Source: Chitinophaga pinensis (GTDB taxonomy: Bacteria > Bacteroidota > Bacteroidia > Chitinophagales > CAMDFR01). From it: a DNA stretch of 43,313 bases. How positions within the stretch are numbered: the stretch's first letter is position 1; the number at the start of each line of letters is the position of its first letter. Below the pieces are notes generated by a model. It worked only from the letters and a program-made list of their open reading frames with translations, did not search any database and was not told where the DNA came from. The translations under genes were made by a program, and so were the position numbers. Shown here piece by piece: positions 24,769-33,188 of the stretch. The stretch lies in contig CAMDFR010000022.1 of the NCBI GenBank assembly GCA_945897725.1, positions 1-43,313 of the forward strand, in the 5' to 3' direction.

Positions 24769-24786
24769 AATAATAATATTATTATT
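24769..24786. promoter_or_regulatory. Perfect 18-bp palindrome upstream of the alpha-2-macroglobulin gene
   Basis: AATAATAATATTATTATT is self-complementary over all 18 bases, 63 bp before the ATG of the large lipoprotein gene and in the divergent region with murB. It could be an operator, or just low-complexity AT sequence. Confidence 0.35.
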
Positions 24787-24849
24787 CGTTAGACATTTGT
24801 AAATTTCCGATTCAATTCTTGAACACCCTTAAACCAAAAACTTCATCTT

Positions 24850-27800
24850 ATGTCTAAGTTTTTAAGCGCTCTATGCGTAAGTATTTTTCTGCTTTTTGTT
24901 TCATGCCAAAAAGATTCAGTAAAGCTAACTGGTAAAAATTTTGAATCAGAAGTACCTACGGTAGGCAATCTCGTTTTTAATTTTGATAGAACCATCGCAC
25001 CCGATTCCGTTCTCGATTTTTGGGATACCACGGCATATATTACTTTTGAACCTAAGATTGAAGGTCGTTTTAAGTGGACCACACAAACAGAATTGGTATT
25101 CTCTCCATACAATGAGTTGCCGGCCTCTACGGAGTTTCATGCAACACTCAATAAAGCAATTACCAAATTCACAAAATGTAAATTGAAGGGAGAAACGGAG
25201 TTAAATTTCCATACTCCTTTTCTCAATCTAACAAGAACGCATGCCTTTTGGACGGTAAATGGCGAAGATTACGAGCACCCGATGGCTCAAATAGACTTAG
25301 AATTTAATTATATAGTAGATCCGAATGAAGTTGCCAAAAAATTAAAAGTGGAAGCAGCAGGAATCTCTCAAAGCTTTAACTTAATAACGACAGAACCAAG
25401 TAATCTAATTAGTGTGACACTCCTCAAAGTTCAAAAAGAGGACAAAGACAAAACAATCAAATCATTTATAGGAAAAGGTTTGAAGATCTACAGAAGTGAA
25501 AGTAGTACTAAAAATGATATCAAAGATGAAACCATTTTAATCTCCCCTTACAAACTTGAAGTGACAAATGTTGAACGTGAACATGACGGTGTGGAAGGAC
25601 GAATGATGATTTATACTTCTCAACAAACAAAAGCACAGGATTTGGAGAGCTACATAGAATTAAAGCCATCAGTGAAGTTCAAGACATTGATTGAACAGGA
25701 TCATTTTACTATTTATAGCGAAGAATTTAAACCGAATGAAGTCTACAACATGACCATTAAGAAAGGCTTAAGAGGCGTCATTGGTGGATTGTTGAAAGAA
25801 AATTATGAATCACAAGTTTCCTTCGGTGAATTAGAACCTAGTATTGACATTACCAATGCAAAAGGCTTTTACCTTTCTGGTAAAGGGTACAAAAACTTAG
25901 CTGTTAATATTGTAAATGTTGCCAAAGTGAAGGTGGTGATTTCGAAAATTTATGAGAATAATTTATTGAGTGCCGATAGGTATACGCCCGATAATAATGA
26001 TAATGAAGCCTACTACTCGGATGAATCAGAAGCGTACTATGATGATTATTATGGACAGGATGTAATGGCCGGTGATATTATTTTCGAGAAAGTATACACC
26101 ACCAAAGAACTTCCAAAATTAGGAAATGTTCGATTGCTAAATGTCAACTTTCAAGATAAGCTGCCAACATTCAAAGGCGTTTATCATATTCAAATTTCCT
26201 CTGAAGAAGATAATTATGTTAGAGCTACTAGAATACTCTCTATCTCTGATATTGGCTTGATTGCCAAAAAAGGAAAGGACAAAATGTATGTGCTCACAAA
26301 TTCCATTTCAAGTACCTCGCCGCTTGCTGGTGTAGAAATAACTGTGATTGGAAAAAACAATCAGATCATTGGAAAGGGAAGATCTAATGGAGAAGGCTTC
26401 GCAGAGGTTATATTAATCAATACAACTGTGAAAGGATTTTATCCAACAATGATCACTGCTAAGTTGGGAGATGACTTCACCTATCTTCCATTTAATAAAA
26501 CATTCGTAAATACTTCAAGATTTGATGTTGGAGGGATAACCGAAAATCCTGCTGGGCTGCAATGCTTCATTTATCCAGAAAGAGATATGTATCGACCAGG
26601 CGAGACGGTGAAATTAGCAACGATTATCCGAAATGCTCAATGGTTGATACCTGCTGCTATTCCAGTAAAGGTTAAAATTCTTTTACCTAACGGCAATGAG
26701 TATAAGCTGTTAAAAAAATCGTTAAATGAACAAGGTTCTTTTGACGCTAGTTTCGACCTTCCAGCTGCTGCTGTTACGGGCAATTATTCAGTAGAAGTGT
26801 ACACCTCAAACGATGTGTTACTTGGTTCACTTTCTCTACTGATTGAGGAGTTTATGCCTGACAGAATAAAAGTCAGTACAACTACCAACAAGAAAGTACT
26901 TGGTCCTAGTGAGTCCTTAAATGTGACCATCAATGCTATGAATTATTTTGGCCCACCGGCAGCTAACAACGATTATCAGGTCGAGTTTAGACTCAATCGA
27001 GCTTATGTATATTCCAAAAAATTCCCAAGTTTTTCATTTGAACAATCCAACAATAATACTTATTTCTCTGCTGATAATAGAGAGGGTAAAACAGACGTGA
27101 AAGGTAATGGCGTAGAAAGCTTCTCCTTACCTGCCGAATACATAAACATGGGTAAACTTTCTTTAGATGTATTTACCACGGTATTCGATGAAAATGGTAG
27201 ATCCGTTAATCGGAAGGATTTGATTGATATTTATACCCAAGATATATTTTATGGTATCGGAGATTTTTCATACTGGAATGGTTTAAATACTCCCTTAGAT
27301 ATACCCTTGATTGCGATTGATAAAAATGACAATGCCATCAATGGTGTAAAGACGAAAGTACAGATTATACGATATGATTACAAAACAGTATTGTCTCAAA
27401 ATGGAAGCTATTACTCATACAATAGTGAAAAACAAACGGTGGTTTTGGAGACAAAGGATATGACTCTAAATGCCACTAATAATAGGTATCATTTTGTGCC
27501 TAGAACTTCAGGTGAGTATGAAATACGAGTTTATAAACCTGGGGTTAATAATTATGTGAGTAGAACATTTTATGCCTATGGATGGGGCAATAATTACAAC
27601 TCTAACTTCGAAGTAAATAATGAAGGAAATGTAGATATACAATTAGATAAAGAGAAGTACTTGGTCGGTGAAACGGCGAATATTTTATTTAAAACTCCTT
27701 TTGCAGGCAAACTAATGGTGACTATCGAAACTAATGAAGTATTGGATCATTTTATTCTTGATACAGACAAGAAGTCTGCTTCTATGAAATTAAAAATTAC

Positions 27801-30243
27801 AGAGAAATACCAACCTAATGTATATATATCGGCAACATTAATTAAGCCACATGGTTCTAGCGAATTGCCACTTACGGTGGCACATGGCATTCAGCCTTTA
27901 ATGGTTGATAACCCAAGCACAAAAATTAATATGAGTATCATCGCGCAGAAATCCGTAAGAAGTAGAACAAAGCAAAAAATCAATGTTAAAGGGGCACCGA
28001 ATTCTTATGTCACTATAGCAGCTGTAGATGAAGGAATTTTAGCCATGACTAATTTTCAAACGCCAGATCCGTTTCAATTCTTTTATGCAAAACGTGCCTT
28101 GTCCATCAAATCATTTGATATGTATCCTTTCTTATTGGAGGAGTTAAGTTTATCTAAATCAAGTAGTGGAGGAGATGGTTATGATTTATCGAAAAGAGTC
28201 AATCCCCTAACCAATAAAAGAGTGAAACTTGTTTCTTTTTGGAGTGGATTAATAAAAACAGATGGAAGTGGCAATGCCTCTATGACTATTGATATACCTC
28301 AGTTTTCTGGTCAACTAAGAATCATGACTGCCAATCATTTTAATAATAAATTCGGAATGGCACAAATGACGATGACCGTTGCCGATCCAGTTGTTATTAG
28401 CTCGGGATTGCCTCGCTTTTTTAGCCCAGGCGATACGGTTGACATGCCTGTTAATCTGAGTAATACAACAAGTAAAGCGCTTAGTGCAAAAGCTATAGTA
28501 TCGGTGAGCGGTCCACTCAAAGTGGTGGGGCCAAACACCCAAACAATCAGCTTGAAGGCAAATGGCGAAAATGTTGCTAACTTCAAAGTATACGCAGTCA
28601 ATTCATTGGGTGTTGGGAAAATACATGTGGACGTGAACGCAGGTGCTGAAACCTACACTGATGAAACGGATATTACCATTAGACCTGCTTCTTCCTTGCA
28701 AAAAGTGAATGGCTCAGGAAGCATCAATGCTGGTAGTAATCAATCCGTGAGTTTAAACACCACCGGATTTATGCTAGGCAGCATAGGAGGAAAAATTGTC
28801 ATTAGCAAATCTCCCTTGGTGCAATGGACGAATCACCTAGATTACTTAGTACAATATCCTTATGGATGTGCAGAACAGACGGTCTCTACAGCTTTTCCTC
28901 AAATTTATTATGGAGATATGTGTTTAAACATGTATTCCATGACGAATAAAAAATTAAACCCGAATGCAAATATTGAGGAGGCATTGAAAAAATTAAAACT
29001 TTGTCAAATCTATAATGGGGGTATCACCATGTGGAGTGGAGGTGGTGAGGAAAACTGGTGGGTGACTGCTTATGTAGCGCACTTTATGATCGAATGCAAG
29101 AAGGCAGGATTTGAAATAGACGAAGGGATGCTGGATAGATTATTCGGATACCTGAAAATGAAATTAAAAAGCAGAGAAACGATAAGTTATTATTATAACA
29201 GGGATTTGAATAAAAAAATTGCTCCTAAAGAGGTGGCCTATTCCTTGTATGTTTTGGCACTTGGAGGAAAACCTGAAAATAGCACGATGTCCTATTATAA
29301 ATCCAATCCACAATTGCTCAGTCTGGATAGTAAGTACCTGATGGCGGCAGCCTATTACATGGCTGGAGATAAAACAAAATATCGCGAAATTCTACCTACA
29401 AGCTTTACAGGAGAAGAATCTGTAACGCAAAATGGAGGTAGTTTTTATTCTGCCATTAGAGACCAAGCTATTGCTTTAAACGCCCTCATCGATATCAATC
29501 CGGATGATCCACAAGTGGCAATCATTTCAAAAATGTTAAGTACTCAATTAAAAAACAATCGTTACTTAAACACCCAAGAAAGAGTCTTCTCATTTCTTGC
29601 TTTGGGAAAAATTGCCAAATTAGCCAACAAAAATGTAGTGACAGCCGAGGTGCTAAGTGGTGGTAAAAACATAGCATCTTATAAAGAGGGTATGATTACC
29701 ATTAATGCAAATCAGTTAACTGCTAATACCGCTCAAATCGTCGTGAAAGGTACGGGAAAACTATACTATTTCTGGGAAGCAGAGGGCATTTCTAGCTCAG
29801 GAGCATATACTCAAGAAGATAAGTTTCTACAGGTCAGAAAAACTTTCTACGATAGGTATGGTCGACAAATCAACGACATGTCATTCAAGCAAAATGACTT
29901 AGTTGTCATAAAACTGAGCCTCAAATCCAGTGCAGGATTTGTAGAAAATGTGGTGATCACGGATTTATTACCCGCAGGTTTCGAAATAGAAAATCCTCGT
30001 ATCAATGATTTGCCAGGTACTTCATGGGTAAAAGATAATGCGTATCCTGATCATTCAGATATTAGAGACGATAGAATCAATTTATTTGTAAGTGCTTCTC
30101 CTAACGTTCAGAATTATTACTATGTGGTGCGTTGTGTCACAAAGGGGAGCTTTAAAATGGGTCCTGTTGGTGCAGATGCGATGTATCATGGTGACTATCA
30201 TTCATACAATGGCGGCGGTAGCATTCGAATAACGGATAAGTAA
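24850..30243 (+). CDS. Bacterial alpha-2-macroglobulin lipoprotein
   Basis: 1797 residues, the largest gene here. The lipoprotein signal MSKFLSALCVSIFLLFVSC puts the acylated cysteine at 19. The N-terminal part is a chain of macroglobulin-type beta domains, with the MG2-like 'FIYPERDMYRPGETVKLATI' segment near 575. A low-complexity acidic Tyr-rich insert lies near 378-400. The alpha-2-macroglobulin domain proper has 'VTIAAVDEGILAMTNFQTPD' near 1055 and 'FWSGLIKTDGSGNASMTIDI' near 1135. The thioester motif YGCAEQTVS has Cys1340, Glu1342 and Gln1343; the helical thioester/complement-like domain follows, then a 'ITDLLPAGFEIENPRI' receptor-like domain. The family traps invading proteases in the periplasm or at the surface. 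It is usually beside pbpC in Proteobacteria; here it stands alone with its own terminator. Confidence 0.93.
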   Translation: MSKFLSALCVSIFLLFVSCQKDSVKLTGKNFESEVPTVGNLVFNFDRTIAPDSVLDFWDTTAYITFEPKIEGRFKWTTQTELVFSPYNELPASTEFHATLNKAITKFTKCKLKGETELNFHTPFLNLTRTHAFWTVNGEDYEHPMAQIDLEFNYIVDPNEVAKKLKVEAAGISQSFNLITTEPSNLISVTLLKVQKEDKDKTIKSFIGKGLKIYRSESSTKNDIKDETILISPYKLEVTNVEREHDGVEGRMMIYTSQQTKAQDLESYIELKPSVKFKTLIEQDHFTIYSEEFKPNEVYNMTIKKGLRGVIGGLLKENYESQVSFGELEPSIDITNAKGFYLSGKGYKNLAVNIVNVAKVKVVISKIYENNLLSADRYTPDNNDNEAYYSDESEAYYDDYYGQDVMAGDIIFEKVYTTKELPKLGNVRLLNVNFQDKLPTFKGVYHIQISSEEDNYVRATRILSISDIGLIAKKGKDKMYVLTNSISSTSPLAGVEITVIGKNNQIIGKGRSNGEGFAEVILINTTVKGFYPTMITAKLGDDFTYLPFNKTFVNTSRFDVGGITENPAGLQCFIYPERDMYRPGETVKLATIIRNAQWLIPAAIPVKVKILLPNGNEYKLLKKSLNEQGSFDASFDLPAAAVTGNYSVEVYTSNDVLLGSLSLLIEEFMPDRIKVSTTTNKKVLGPSESLNVTINAMNYFGPPAANNDYQVEFRLNRAYVYSKKFPSFSFEQSNNNTYFSADNREGKTDVKGNGVESFSLPAEYINMGKLSLDVFTTVFDENGRSVNRKDLIDIYTQDIFYGIGDFSYWNGLNTPLDIPLIAIDKNDNAINGVKTKVQIIRYDYKTVLSQNGSYYSYNSEKQTVVLETKDMTLNATNNRYHFVPRTSGEYEIRVYKPGVNNYVSRTFYAYGWGNNYNSNFEVNNEGNVDIQLDKEKYLVGETANILFKTPFAGKLMVTIETNEVLDHFILDTDKKSASMKLKITEKYQPNVYISATLIKPHGSSELPLTVAHGIQPLMVDNPSTKINMSIIAQKSVRSRTKQKINVKGAPNSYVTIAAVDEGILAMTNFQTPDPFQFFYAKRALSIKSFDMYPFLLEELSLSKSSSGGDGYDLSKRVNPLTNKRVKLVSFWSGLIKTDGSGNASMTIDIPQFSGQLRIMTANHFNNKFGMAQMTMTVADPVVISSGLPRFFSPGDTVDMPVNLSNTTSKALSAKAIVSVSGPLKVVGPNTQTISLKANGENVANFKVYAVNSLGVGKIHVDVNAGAETYTDETDITIRPASSLQKVNGSGSINAGSNQSVSLNTTGFMLGSIGGKIVISKSPLVQWTNHLDYLVQYPYGCAEQTVSTAFPQIYYGDMCLNMYSMTNKKLNPNANIEEALKKLKLCQIYNGGITMWSGGGEENWWVTAYVAHFMIECKKAGFEIDEGMLDRLFGYLKMKLKSRETISYYYNRDLNKKIAPKEVAYSLYVLALGGKPENSTMSYYKSNPQLLSLDSKYLMAAAYYMAGDKTKYREILPTSFTGEESVTQNGGSFYSAIRDQAIALNALIDINPDDPQVAIISKMLSTQLKNNRYLNTQERVFSFLALGKIAKLANKNVVTAEVLSGGKNIASYKEGMITINANQLTANTAQIVVKGTGKLYYFWEAEGISSSGAYTQEDKFLQVRKTFYDRYGRQINDMSFKQNDLVVIKLSLKSSAGFVENVVITDLLPAGFEIENPRINDLPGTSWVKDNAYPDHSDIRDDRINLFVSASPNVQNYYYVVRCVTKGSFKMGPVGADAMYHGDYHSYNGGGSIRITDK

Positions 30244-30254
30244 AGAAAATAGTT

Positions 30255-30285
30255 AAGAGGGGAAGTCAATAGACTTCCTCTTTTT
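30255..30285 (+). terminator. Rho-independent terminator
   Basis: AAGAGG(g)GAAGTC-AATA-GACTTCCTCTT followed by TTTCTTT, 12 bp after the stop of the large lipoprotein gene. Confidence 0.85.
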
Positions 30286-30384
30286 CTTTGTAATATAGCG
30301 TTAAGCAGAATTTTTGTCTGTAAAGAAAATGCAAAGAAAGTTTTTTGCTCACAACAATTATAGATAATATTGTGTTTGAAAAGC

Positions 30385-30531
30385 ATGAGAAAATTTTTTC
30401 AATTTTTTGAAGATCGAAATAAAGTAATTGCCCACCTGAAAAAATTAGGTTGGCTTGGCTTTGCATTTTTTTTGATCAAAGGTTTGCTTTGGATTTTAAT
30501 ACCCTACTTACTCGCAAAAGGTATTTTCTGA
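30385..30531 (+). CDS. 48-residue single-pass membrane protein
   Basis: ATG at 30385 to TGA at 30529-30531. The protein begins MRKFFQFFEDRNKVIAHLKK and continues LGWLGFAFFLIKGLLWILIP, ending YLLAKGIF. A basic N-terminal helix is followed by one or two tightly packed membrane segments with the pattern 'LGWLGFxFFLIKGLLW', which I recall from short hypothetical proteins in Bacteroidota. It lies alone between a terminator and gmd; TTTG (30344-30347) and TGTGTTTG (30371-30378) upstream form a weak promoter. The call rests on the clear membrane-protein composition and the start context rather than on a named family. Confidence 0.6.
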   Translation: MRKFFQFFEDRNKVIAHLKKLGWLGFAFFLIKGLLWILIPYLLAKGIF

Positions 30532-30712
30532 TGCATTGGTGAAAGTACTCAACTTCATTTTTTTTCTCCTTTTTGCTGTTCTTTTGCTTCCTTTTTATTA
30601 ATATTTATTGTCATATTAGTCCCTTAATTATTTCATCAAAAGCCTTGACGCTTCTTCAAAATAAAGATAATTTTCATATCTTTACGGACAAATTGAATCT
30701 TAATCGACAATC
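30532..30712. other. Intergenic region before gmd
   Basis: Contains a long pyrimidine-rich tract (about 30556-30598) and AT-rich sequence; TATCTTTA at 30677-30684 may be the -7 box of gmd, but the nearest TTG (30645) is 29 nt away. No gene seen. Confidence 0.4.
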
Positions 30713-31822
30713 ATGAAAAAAGCATTAATTACTGGAATTACAGGTCAAGATGGCGCTTATTTATCTGAGTTTTTGTTAAAAAAAGGCTATGAAGTACATG
30801 GCATAAAAAGAAGAAGCTCCCTTTTTAATACCGAAAGAATTGATCATTTATATCAAGATCCTCATATCGATAATAGGAATTTTATTTTGCATTATGGCGA
30901 CTTAACGGATGCCACCAATGTGATTAGAATCATTCAAGAAGTACAACCAGATGAAATCTATAACCTCGGTGCAATGAGTCATGTGAAGGTTAGTTTTGAT
31001 ATTCCTGAATATGTTGCCAATGTTGATGGCTTGGGTACTTTGCGAATTCTCGAAGCGGTAAGATTATTAGGACTTAAAGACAAAACAAGAATTTACCAAG
31101 CATCCACGTCTGAATTATACGGTTTGGTACAGGAAATTCCTCAATCAGAAAAAACACCATTCTATCCACGTTCACCTTATGGCGTTGCTAAAATGTATGG
31201 CTATTGGATTACGGTTAATTATCGTGAAGCATATGGTTTATATGCTTGTAATGGTATTCTCTTCAATCATGAAAGTCCTCTTCGTGGAGAAACTTTTGTG
31301 ACTCGTAAAATTACCAGAGCGGTTGCGAAAATTGCGCTCGGACTTCAAGATACCATGTTTATGGGTAACCTCGATGCACAAAGAGATTGGGGACATGCTA
31401 AAGATTATGTTGAAGCAATGTATTTAATTTTACAACAGGATACACCTGAGGATTTTGTCATTGCAACGGGCATCACAACAAGAGTACGTGATTTTATACG
31501 CATGGCTTTCGAAGAACTTGGAATAGAAGTGGGCTTCGAAGGTGTAGGTGAAGCCGAAATTGGTCGAGTGCTGAAATGCAATGGTGAGCATCAAGTGGAG
31601 ATTGGAAAAGTAGTAGTGAATGTCGATAAAAATTATTTTAGACCTACTGAAGTTGATTTGCTAATTGGTGACCCTACTAAGGCTCAAACAAAGCTGGGTT
31701 GGAAACGTAAATATGACTTACAAGCGTTAGTAACTGAAATGGTGAGAGCCGATTTAAAATTGTTTCAACGAGATAAGTATTTATTAGATGGTGGTTACAG
31801 AACATTGAACTACTACGAATAG
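30713..31822 (+). CDS. gmd: GDP-mannose 4,6-dehydratase
   Basis: 369 residues, extended SDR family. It turns GDP-D-mannose into GDP-4-keto-6-deoxymannose, the first step to GDP-L-fucose. The NADP motif GITGQDG is at 8-14; catalytic residues Thr132, Glu134, Tyr156 and Lys160 fall in 'ASTSELYG' and 'SPYGVAK', at the same numbers as in the E. coli enzyme; '[17 protein letters not shown]' is also diagnostic. The partner fcl follows 43 bp later in the same direction. The product would feed fucosylated surface polysaccharide or O-glycoprotein; no glycosyltransferases are adjacent. Confidence 0.96.
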   Translation: MKKALITGITGQDGAYLSEFLLKKGYEVHGIKRRSSLFNTERIDHLYQDPHIDNRNFILHYGDLTDATNVIRIIQEVQPDEIYNLGAMSHVKVSFDIPEYVANVDGLGTLRILEAVRLLGLKDKTRIYQASTSELYGLVQEIPQSEKTPFYPRSPYGVAKMYGYWITVNYREAYGLYACNGILFNHESPLRGETFVTRKITRAVAKIALGLQDTMFMGNLDAQRDWGHAKDYVEAMYLILQQDTPEDFVIATGITTRVRDFIRMAFEELGIEVGFEGVGEAEIGRVLKCNGEHQVEIGKVVVNVDKNYFRPTEVDLLIGDPTKAQTKLGWKRKYDLQALVTEMVRADLKLFQRDKYLLDGGYRTLNYYE

Positions 31823-31865
31823 TAGCTATCTACAAAATGGTGTTATAACATATAATTGAGTTTGA

Positions 31866-32804
31866 TTGAAAGAAAATGCTAAAATATACATAGCAGGTCA
31901 TCGTGGAATGGTTGGGTCTGCAATACTTAAAACACTTGAATTACAAGGGTTTCATAACTTTGTGACACGCACTTCCTCAGAATTAGATCTCCGAAATCAA
32001 CAAGCAGTATTTGATTTTTTTGAGCGAGAGAAGCCTGAATATGTTTTTTTGGCGGCTGCCAAAGTAGGCGGTATTGTGGCTAATAATACTTATAGGGCAG
32101 AATTTATCTATGATAATATATGTTTGCAAAGCAACGTCATTCATGCAGCTTATATGAACAACGTTAAGAAGTTAATGTTTCTTGGTTCATCTTGCATCTA
32201 TCCCAAAATGGCGCCTCAACCAATGAGCGAAGATAGCTTGCTAACTGGGATGCTTGAACCAACAAATGAACCTTATGCCGTTGCGAAAATTGCTGGTATT
32301 AAGATGTGTGAAGCCTATCGAGACCAATATAACTGCAACTTTATTTCTGTGATGCCTACCAATCTATATGGCTCTAATGATAATTATGATTTGCAAAACT
32401 CGCATGTCTTACCAGCCATGATTCGCAAGTTCCATGAAGCCAAGTTAGAAGGAAAGGAGAAGGTGGAAATTTGGGGCACTGGTGCTCCAAAACGAGAATT
32501 TCTTCATGCTGATGATATGGCTGACGCTTGCGTATTTTTGATGAAAACGTATGATGGAAAAGGATTCTTAAATATTGGAACCGGCGAAGATATTTCTATC
32601 AAAGATTTGGCATTATTAGTGAAGAAAGTGGTTGGTTTTTCAGGTGCCTTACATTTTGATATCAGTAAGCCCGATGGTACGCTTAGGAAATTAATGAATG
32701 TGGACCATTTGCATAACTTGGGCTGGAAACATACTATTGAACTTGAAACAGGCATCGCTATGGCCTATGAAGATTTCCTTGCCAATCGCGTTAGAAAGAT
32801 GTAG
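31866..32804 (+). CDS. fcl: GDP-L-fucose synthase
   Basis: 312 residues. Epimerase/reductase that converts the Gmd product to GDP-L-fucose with NADPH. '[12 protein letters not shown]' at 9-20 is the cofactor loop; the catalytic set is Ser108 and Cys110 in 'LGSSCIYP', Tyr137 and Lys141 in 'YAVAK' and His180 in 'NSH', each one position off the E. coli numbering. The start is TTG at 31866; an in-frame TGA directly precedes it and no ATG fits before the cofactor loop, so the rare start is well supported. Second gene of a gmd-fcl operon. Confidence 0.95.
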   Translation: MKENAKIYIAGHRGMVGSAILKTLELQGFHNFVTRTSSELDLRNQQAVFDFFEREKPEYVFLAAAKVGGIVANNTYRAEFIYDNICLQSNVIHAAYMNNVKKLMFLGSSCIYPKMAPQPMSEDSLLTGMLEPTNEPYAVAKIAGIKMCEAYRDQYNCNFISVMPTNLYGSNDNYDLQNSHVLPAMIRKFHEAKLEGKEKVEIWGTGAPKREFLHADDMADACVFLMKTYDGKGFLNIGTGEDISIKDLALLVKKVVGFSGALHFDISKPDGTLRKLMNVDHLHNLGWKHTIELETGIAMAYEDFLANRVRKM

Positions 32805-32905
32805 TTGCCTCTGTTAATGCTTTTACAATGATCTTCTTTTAACTCTATCTGTATTTCTAAAATTTCCTTCTGCTGCATAATGTCGAAAGCATTTGCCTAT
32901 GTATT

Positions 32906-32995
32906 GCCTGACCGATTGAAGCGATTATCCTTTTTTGATGTGTTTTCTCAAAAAAGATAGTAGCGAAAAGCCATCGAATCAAGGGATGCTACGCT
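32906..32995 (-). repeat. Dispersed double-hairpin repeat, copy 3 (degenerate)
   Basis: Read on the minus strand: AGCGTAGCATCCC, then GATGGCTTTTCGCTACTATC, a hairpin TATC-TTTTTTGA / TCAAAAAA-GGATA, then ATCGCTTCAATCGGTCAGGC. The TTCGC box before the second hairpin and the TCGC..CAATC box after it match the other copies in position; the first hairpin is decayed. It lies downstream of fcl. Confidence 0.6.
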
Positions 32996-33030
32996 AAGAA
33001 AGTATAGACTCATCAGATATAACTAAGTTC

Positions 33031-33060
33031 AGTCAAGCTGATTTGGCTTGATTCTTTTTT
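33031..33060 (+). terminator. Rho-independent terminator downstream of fcl
   Basis: TCAAGC-TGATTTG-GCTTGA followed by TTCTTTTTT. A weaker outer stem AGTTCAG/CTGAACT encloses it. Confidence 0.75.
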
Positions 33061-33138
33061 ATCTGAACTATTGTTTGAAAGGCTATCAATATCAATCGAC
33101 CTCCAAGTTTAGAATCGTTCATTAATATCAATAAAAAA

Positions 33139-33162
33139 GCCCCTCGTTATAACGAGGGGCTA
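33139..33162 (-). terminator. Rho-independent terminator, 24-bp perfect palindrome
   Basis: AGCCCCTCGTTA/TAACGAGGGGCT with an A-run at its left, so a T-run on the minus strand. It closes the CAP/OmpA-like gene, 27 bp after its stop. Confidence 0.92.
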
Positions 33163-33188
33163 TTTTATTGATATTTGACTATAAGATA

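Noticed and set aside
24843..25186. Several antisense and alternative frames in the start of the alpha-2-macroglobulin gene
   Set aside because: They are shadows of a long, clearly coding frame with signal peptide and no interruption.
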